Source of the DNA: an uncultured Chitinophagaceae bacterium
Lineage (GTDB): Bacteria > Bacteroidota > Bacteroidia > Chitinophagales > Chitinophagaceae
Assembly (NCBI GenBank): GCA_938017685.1
Contig: CALIIL010000021.1
Span: 1-44,718 of the forward strand
Direction of reading: 5' to 3'
Length of the DNA stretch: 44,718 nt
Within the stretch, counting starts at the first letter, position 1. Each line of letters opens with the position of its first letter. Position numbers and translations under genes: made by a program. The notes below the pieces were generated by a model. That model searched no databases and had not been told where the DNA came from. It worked only from the letters and a program-made list of their open reading frames with translations. This document shows, piece by piece, positions 42,587-44,718 of this stretch.

Positions 42587-44389
42587 ATGGAAATAAGAAA
42601 CATCGCCATCATCGCCCACGTAGATCATGGTAAAACAACATTAGTAGATAATATCCTACACACTACTTCAGTATTTCGTGATAACGAAGATTCTGGAGAG
42701 TTAATCATGGATAGTAACGATATTGAGAAAGAGCGTGGTATCACGATTTTTTCTAAGAATGCTGCTGTAAAGTATAAAGACGTAAAGATTAATGTAATTG
42801 ATACGCCTGGTCACGCCGATTTTGGTGGTGAGGTAGAGCGTGTATTAAAAATGGCTGATGGTGTAATTCTTTTAGTCGATGCATTTGAAGGTCCAATGCC
42901 TCAAACGCGTTTTGTATTACAAAAAGCTTTAGAATTGGGTTTAAAGCCAATTGTTGTCATTAATAAAGTAGATAAAGAGAACTGTAGACCGGATGAAGTG
43001 CATGATGCTGTATTCGAGTTATTTTTCCAATTAGATGCAACTGAAGACCAGTTGGAGTTTCCAACATTCTACGGTTCGGGTAAAAATGGTTGGTTCAATA
43101 CAACCAATACGCCTTGTGAAGATATTACGCCATTGATGGATGGAATATTGGAACACGTACCTGCACCAAAAACGGCAGAAGGTGATGCGCAAATGCAAAT
43201 TACTTCATTGGACTTCTCTTCTTTCCTAGGGCGTATTGCAGTGGGTAAAGTAAGACGAGGAACATTAAAGGAAAATACACAAGTGGCTTTATGTAAGCGA
43301 GACGGAAGTGTAGAAAAACATAAAATTAAAGAGCTGTACATATTTGAAGGTATGGGCAAGAAGCGTGTTGAAGAAGTAAGTGCTGGAGATATTTGTGCAG
43401 TAGTAGGAGTTGAAGATTTCAATATTGGAGAAACAATTGCTGATTTTGAAAATCCTGAAGCATTACCAATTATCAAAATTGATGAGCCAACCATGAATAT
43501 GGTTTTTGCAATTAATAATTCTCCTTTCTTTGGTCAGGACGGTAAGTTTGTAACGAGTCGTCATATCAATGATCGTCTTCAAAAAGAGTTAGAGAAAAAC
43601 TTGGCATTAAAAGTTGAACAAACAGATAGTGCAGATAGCTTCTTGGTATATGGTCGTGGTATCTTACACTTAGGTGTATTAATCGAGACGATGCGTCGTG
43701 AGGGTTATGAGTTAACGATAGGTCAGCCACAGGTTATTACTAAAATGGTTGATGGCAAAAAGCAAGAGCCTTATGAGGTACTTGTAGTTGATGTTCCTGA
43801 AGAGTTTAGTGGTAAAGTAATTGACTTAGTTACACAACGTAAAGGAGATCTTTTAATCATGGAAAGCAAAGGTGAAATGCAACATTTGGAATTTGATATT
43901 CCATCTCGTGGTTTAATCGGATTGCGCTCTCAAATGTTGACAGGTACGGCTGGTAATGCTATTATGGCTCATCGTTTTAATGAATATAGAGATTGGAAAG
44001 GAGTAATTCCTGGTCGATTAAATGGTGTATTAATAGCAAAGGAAAAAGGGAAAGCAACACCATACTCTATGGATAAATTACAAGATCGTGGCCGTTTCTT
44101 TATTGATGCTGGTGTAGAAGTATACGGTGGTCAAATTATTGGAGAAAACTCTCGTGCAGATGATTTAATCGTAAATGTATGTGAGGCTAAGAAGTTAACC
44201 AATCACCGTGCCAGTGGTGCAGATGATGCTTCTAAGGTTATTGTAAAAACAGAATTTACATTAGAGGAATATATGGAGTACATTGATGAAGATGAGTGTA
44301 TTGAAGTAACGCCTAATGTAATGCGCTTACGTAAGATTATCTTAGATGCCAATGAGCGTAAGAAAGCACAGAAGAAAATGCAAGCTTAA
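42587..44389 (+). CDS. typA: Ribosome-associated GTPase TypA/BipA
   Basis: The 600-residue translational GTPase has G1 AHVDHGKT, the G2 region ERGITIFSKNAAV, G3 DTPGHADF, G4 NKVD and G5 near ASGK/GSGKNG, followed by EF-G-like domains III and V and the unique BipA C-terminal domain (GQIIGENSRADDL, then CEAKKLTNHRASGADD). It binds ribosomes and supports 50S assembly and stress growth. It is monocistronic and ends at a good terminator. Confidence 0.95.
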   Translation: MEIRNIAIIAHVDHGKTTLVDNILHTTSVFRDNEDSGELIMDSNDIEKERGITIFSKNAAVKYKDVKINVIDTPGHADFGGEVERVLKMADGVILLVDAFEGPMPQTRFVLQKALELGLKPIVVINKVDKENCRPDEVHDAVFELFFQLDATEDQLEFPTFYGSGKNGWFNTTNTPCEDITPLMDGILEHVPAPKTAEGDAQMQITSLDFSSFLGRIAVGKVRRGTLKENTQVALCKRDGSVEKHKIKELYIFEGMGKKRVEEVSAGDICAVVGVEDFNIGETIADFENPEALPIIKIDEPTMNMVFAINNSPFFGQDGKFVTSRHINDRLQKELEKNLALKVEQTDSADSFLVYGRGILHLGVLIETMRREGYELTIGQPQVITKMVDGKKQEPYEVLVVDVPEEFSGKVIDLVTQRKGDLLIMESKGEMQHLEFDIPSRGLIGLRSQMLTGTAGNAIMAHRFNEYRDWKGVIPGRLNGVLIAKEKGKATPYSMDKLQDRGRFFIDAGVEVYGGQIIGENSRADDLIVNVCEAKKLTNHRASGADDASKVIVKTEFTLEEYMEYIDEDECIEVTPNVMRLRKIILDANERKKAQKKMQA

Positions 44390-44410
44390 TACTAGATATA
44401 TAATTAAGAA

Positions 44411-44442
44411 AAACCTCCACGTTTATACGTGGAGGTTTTTTT
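44411..44442 (+). terminator. Rho-independent terminator of typA
   Basis: AAACCTCCACGT (44411-44422) pairs with ACGTGGAGGTTT (44427-44438) around a TTAT loop, followed by more T. It begins 21 bases after the typA stop. Confidence 0.88.
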
Positions 44443-44501
44443 ATAGCTTTTAATAAATGCTCATCTTACATATTATGTAGTTGCTACTATATAGTCGGCC
44501 C

Positions 44502-44718
44502 TTAAAAACGTCTTATTTTTAGTGCTATAATTTTTAAATTAGTAAAATATATTCCTAAGGTGTAACTTTTAAAGCATAAAACGATTTTTAAATAAAGCCC
44601 GAAAGTATTCTTTAGGAGTTTACTCATTAATTTTTTGAAGTTAAACCCAGCCGCTGCCATAATAAAATTAATACTATCGCCTACTTGTCCTTTTAGATAG
44701 TTTAAATTGGCTCGGTGA
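44502..44718 (-). CDS. IS5-family transposase C-terminus (partial, off right edge)
   Basis: A minus-strand frame enters at the right edge and ends at TAA 44504-44502. Its first 31 codons read HRANLNYLKGQVGDSIN, then FIMAAAGFNFKKLM, which is the conserved end of IS5-type DDE transposases (LKG..GD..N...AAAGFN). The 40 residues after this are not conserved and may be normal tail or drift. The rest of the element lies beyond the window. The element's terminal repeat should lie between the typA terminator and 44502, but I cannot point to it. Confidence 0.75.
   Translation of the reverse strand, partial: HRANLNYLKGQVGDSINFIMAAAGFNFKKLMSKLLKNTFGLYLKIVLCFKSYTLGIYFTNLKIIALKIRRF

Noticed and set aside
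1-44718. CRISPR arrays, tRNA or rRNA genes, phage genes
   Set aside because: No regular direct repeats with spacers, no cloverleaf-like sequences and no phage structural proteins were seen.

Overview
The window is AT-rich DNA from a member of the Bacteroidota, most likely a Chitinophagales or Sphingobacteriales relative; the genus cannot be fixed from the sequence alone. The evidence is three proteins with type IX secretion (T9SS) sorting tails, two TonB receptor/DUF4249 lipoprotein pairs, a GWxTD protein, DUF4271/DUF2480/DUF4159 proteins, -7 promoter elements of the TAnnTTTG type and almost no Shine-Dalgarno sequences. No rRNA, tRNA, CRISPR array or prophage is visible. Both ends cut into insertion-sequence genes: an ISAon1-like transposase start at the left and an IS5-like transposase end at the right. 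The window therefore looks like a contig bounded by multicopy elements.

Left third (0-15.7 kb), cell surface and nutrient uptake. After a thioredoxin-like lipoprotein comes a complete minus-strand surface-signalling operon: ECF sigma factor, FecR anti-sigma, STN-containing TonB receptor and DUF4249 lipoprotein. It is divergent from a T9SS-exported protein with two Big_2 (Ig-like) repeats. Next are a 55-residue small ORF, an AraC regulator, a second TonB/DUF4249 pair without sigma/FecR, a large T9SS type B protein, a LEA-type lipoprotein and a GWxTD protein.

Middle (15.7-29.3 kb), mostly housekeeping. It holds a WbqC-like protein, a three-gene membrane cluster (SdpI-like plus two paralogues), an outer-membrane barrel protein, topoisomerase IV subunit A, DUF4271 with uroporphyrinogen-III synthase, two small unknowns, biotin ligase, the rsfS-ftsH-lutC-like run, a lytic transglycosylase and DUF2480.

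Right third (29.3-44.7 kb). A run of ddl, PASTA protein, T9SS protein and rhodanese ends at a strong terminator. It is followed by pheS, an epimerase, an intradiol dioxygenase, upp, anmK, a GT-C-like membrane protein, rsmE, DUF4159, a small zinc-ribbon protein and typA. This stretch is rich in palindromic repeats. A REP-associated tyrosine transposase (RAYT) sits between two copies of one palindrome, a second repeat family is inserted in frame inside rsmE, and a nested two-family palindrome lies upstream of typA.

The most interesting signals are the RAYT/palindrome unit, the in-frame and nested REP insertions, a recurring TAnnTTTG element only 4-6 nt before start codons (candidate leaderless mRNAs), and the sigma/FecR operon facing a T9SS adhesin-like gene across a G7 tract. 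I found no clear new defence system.
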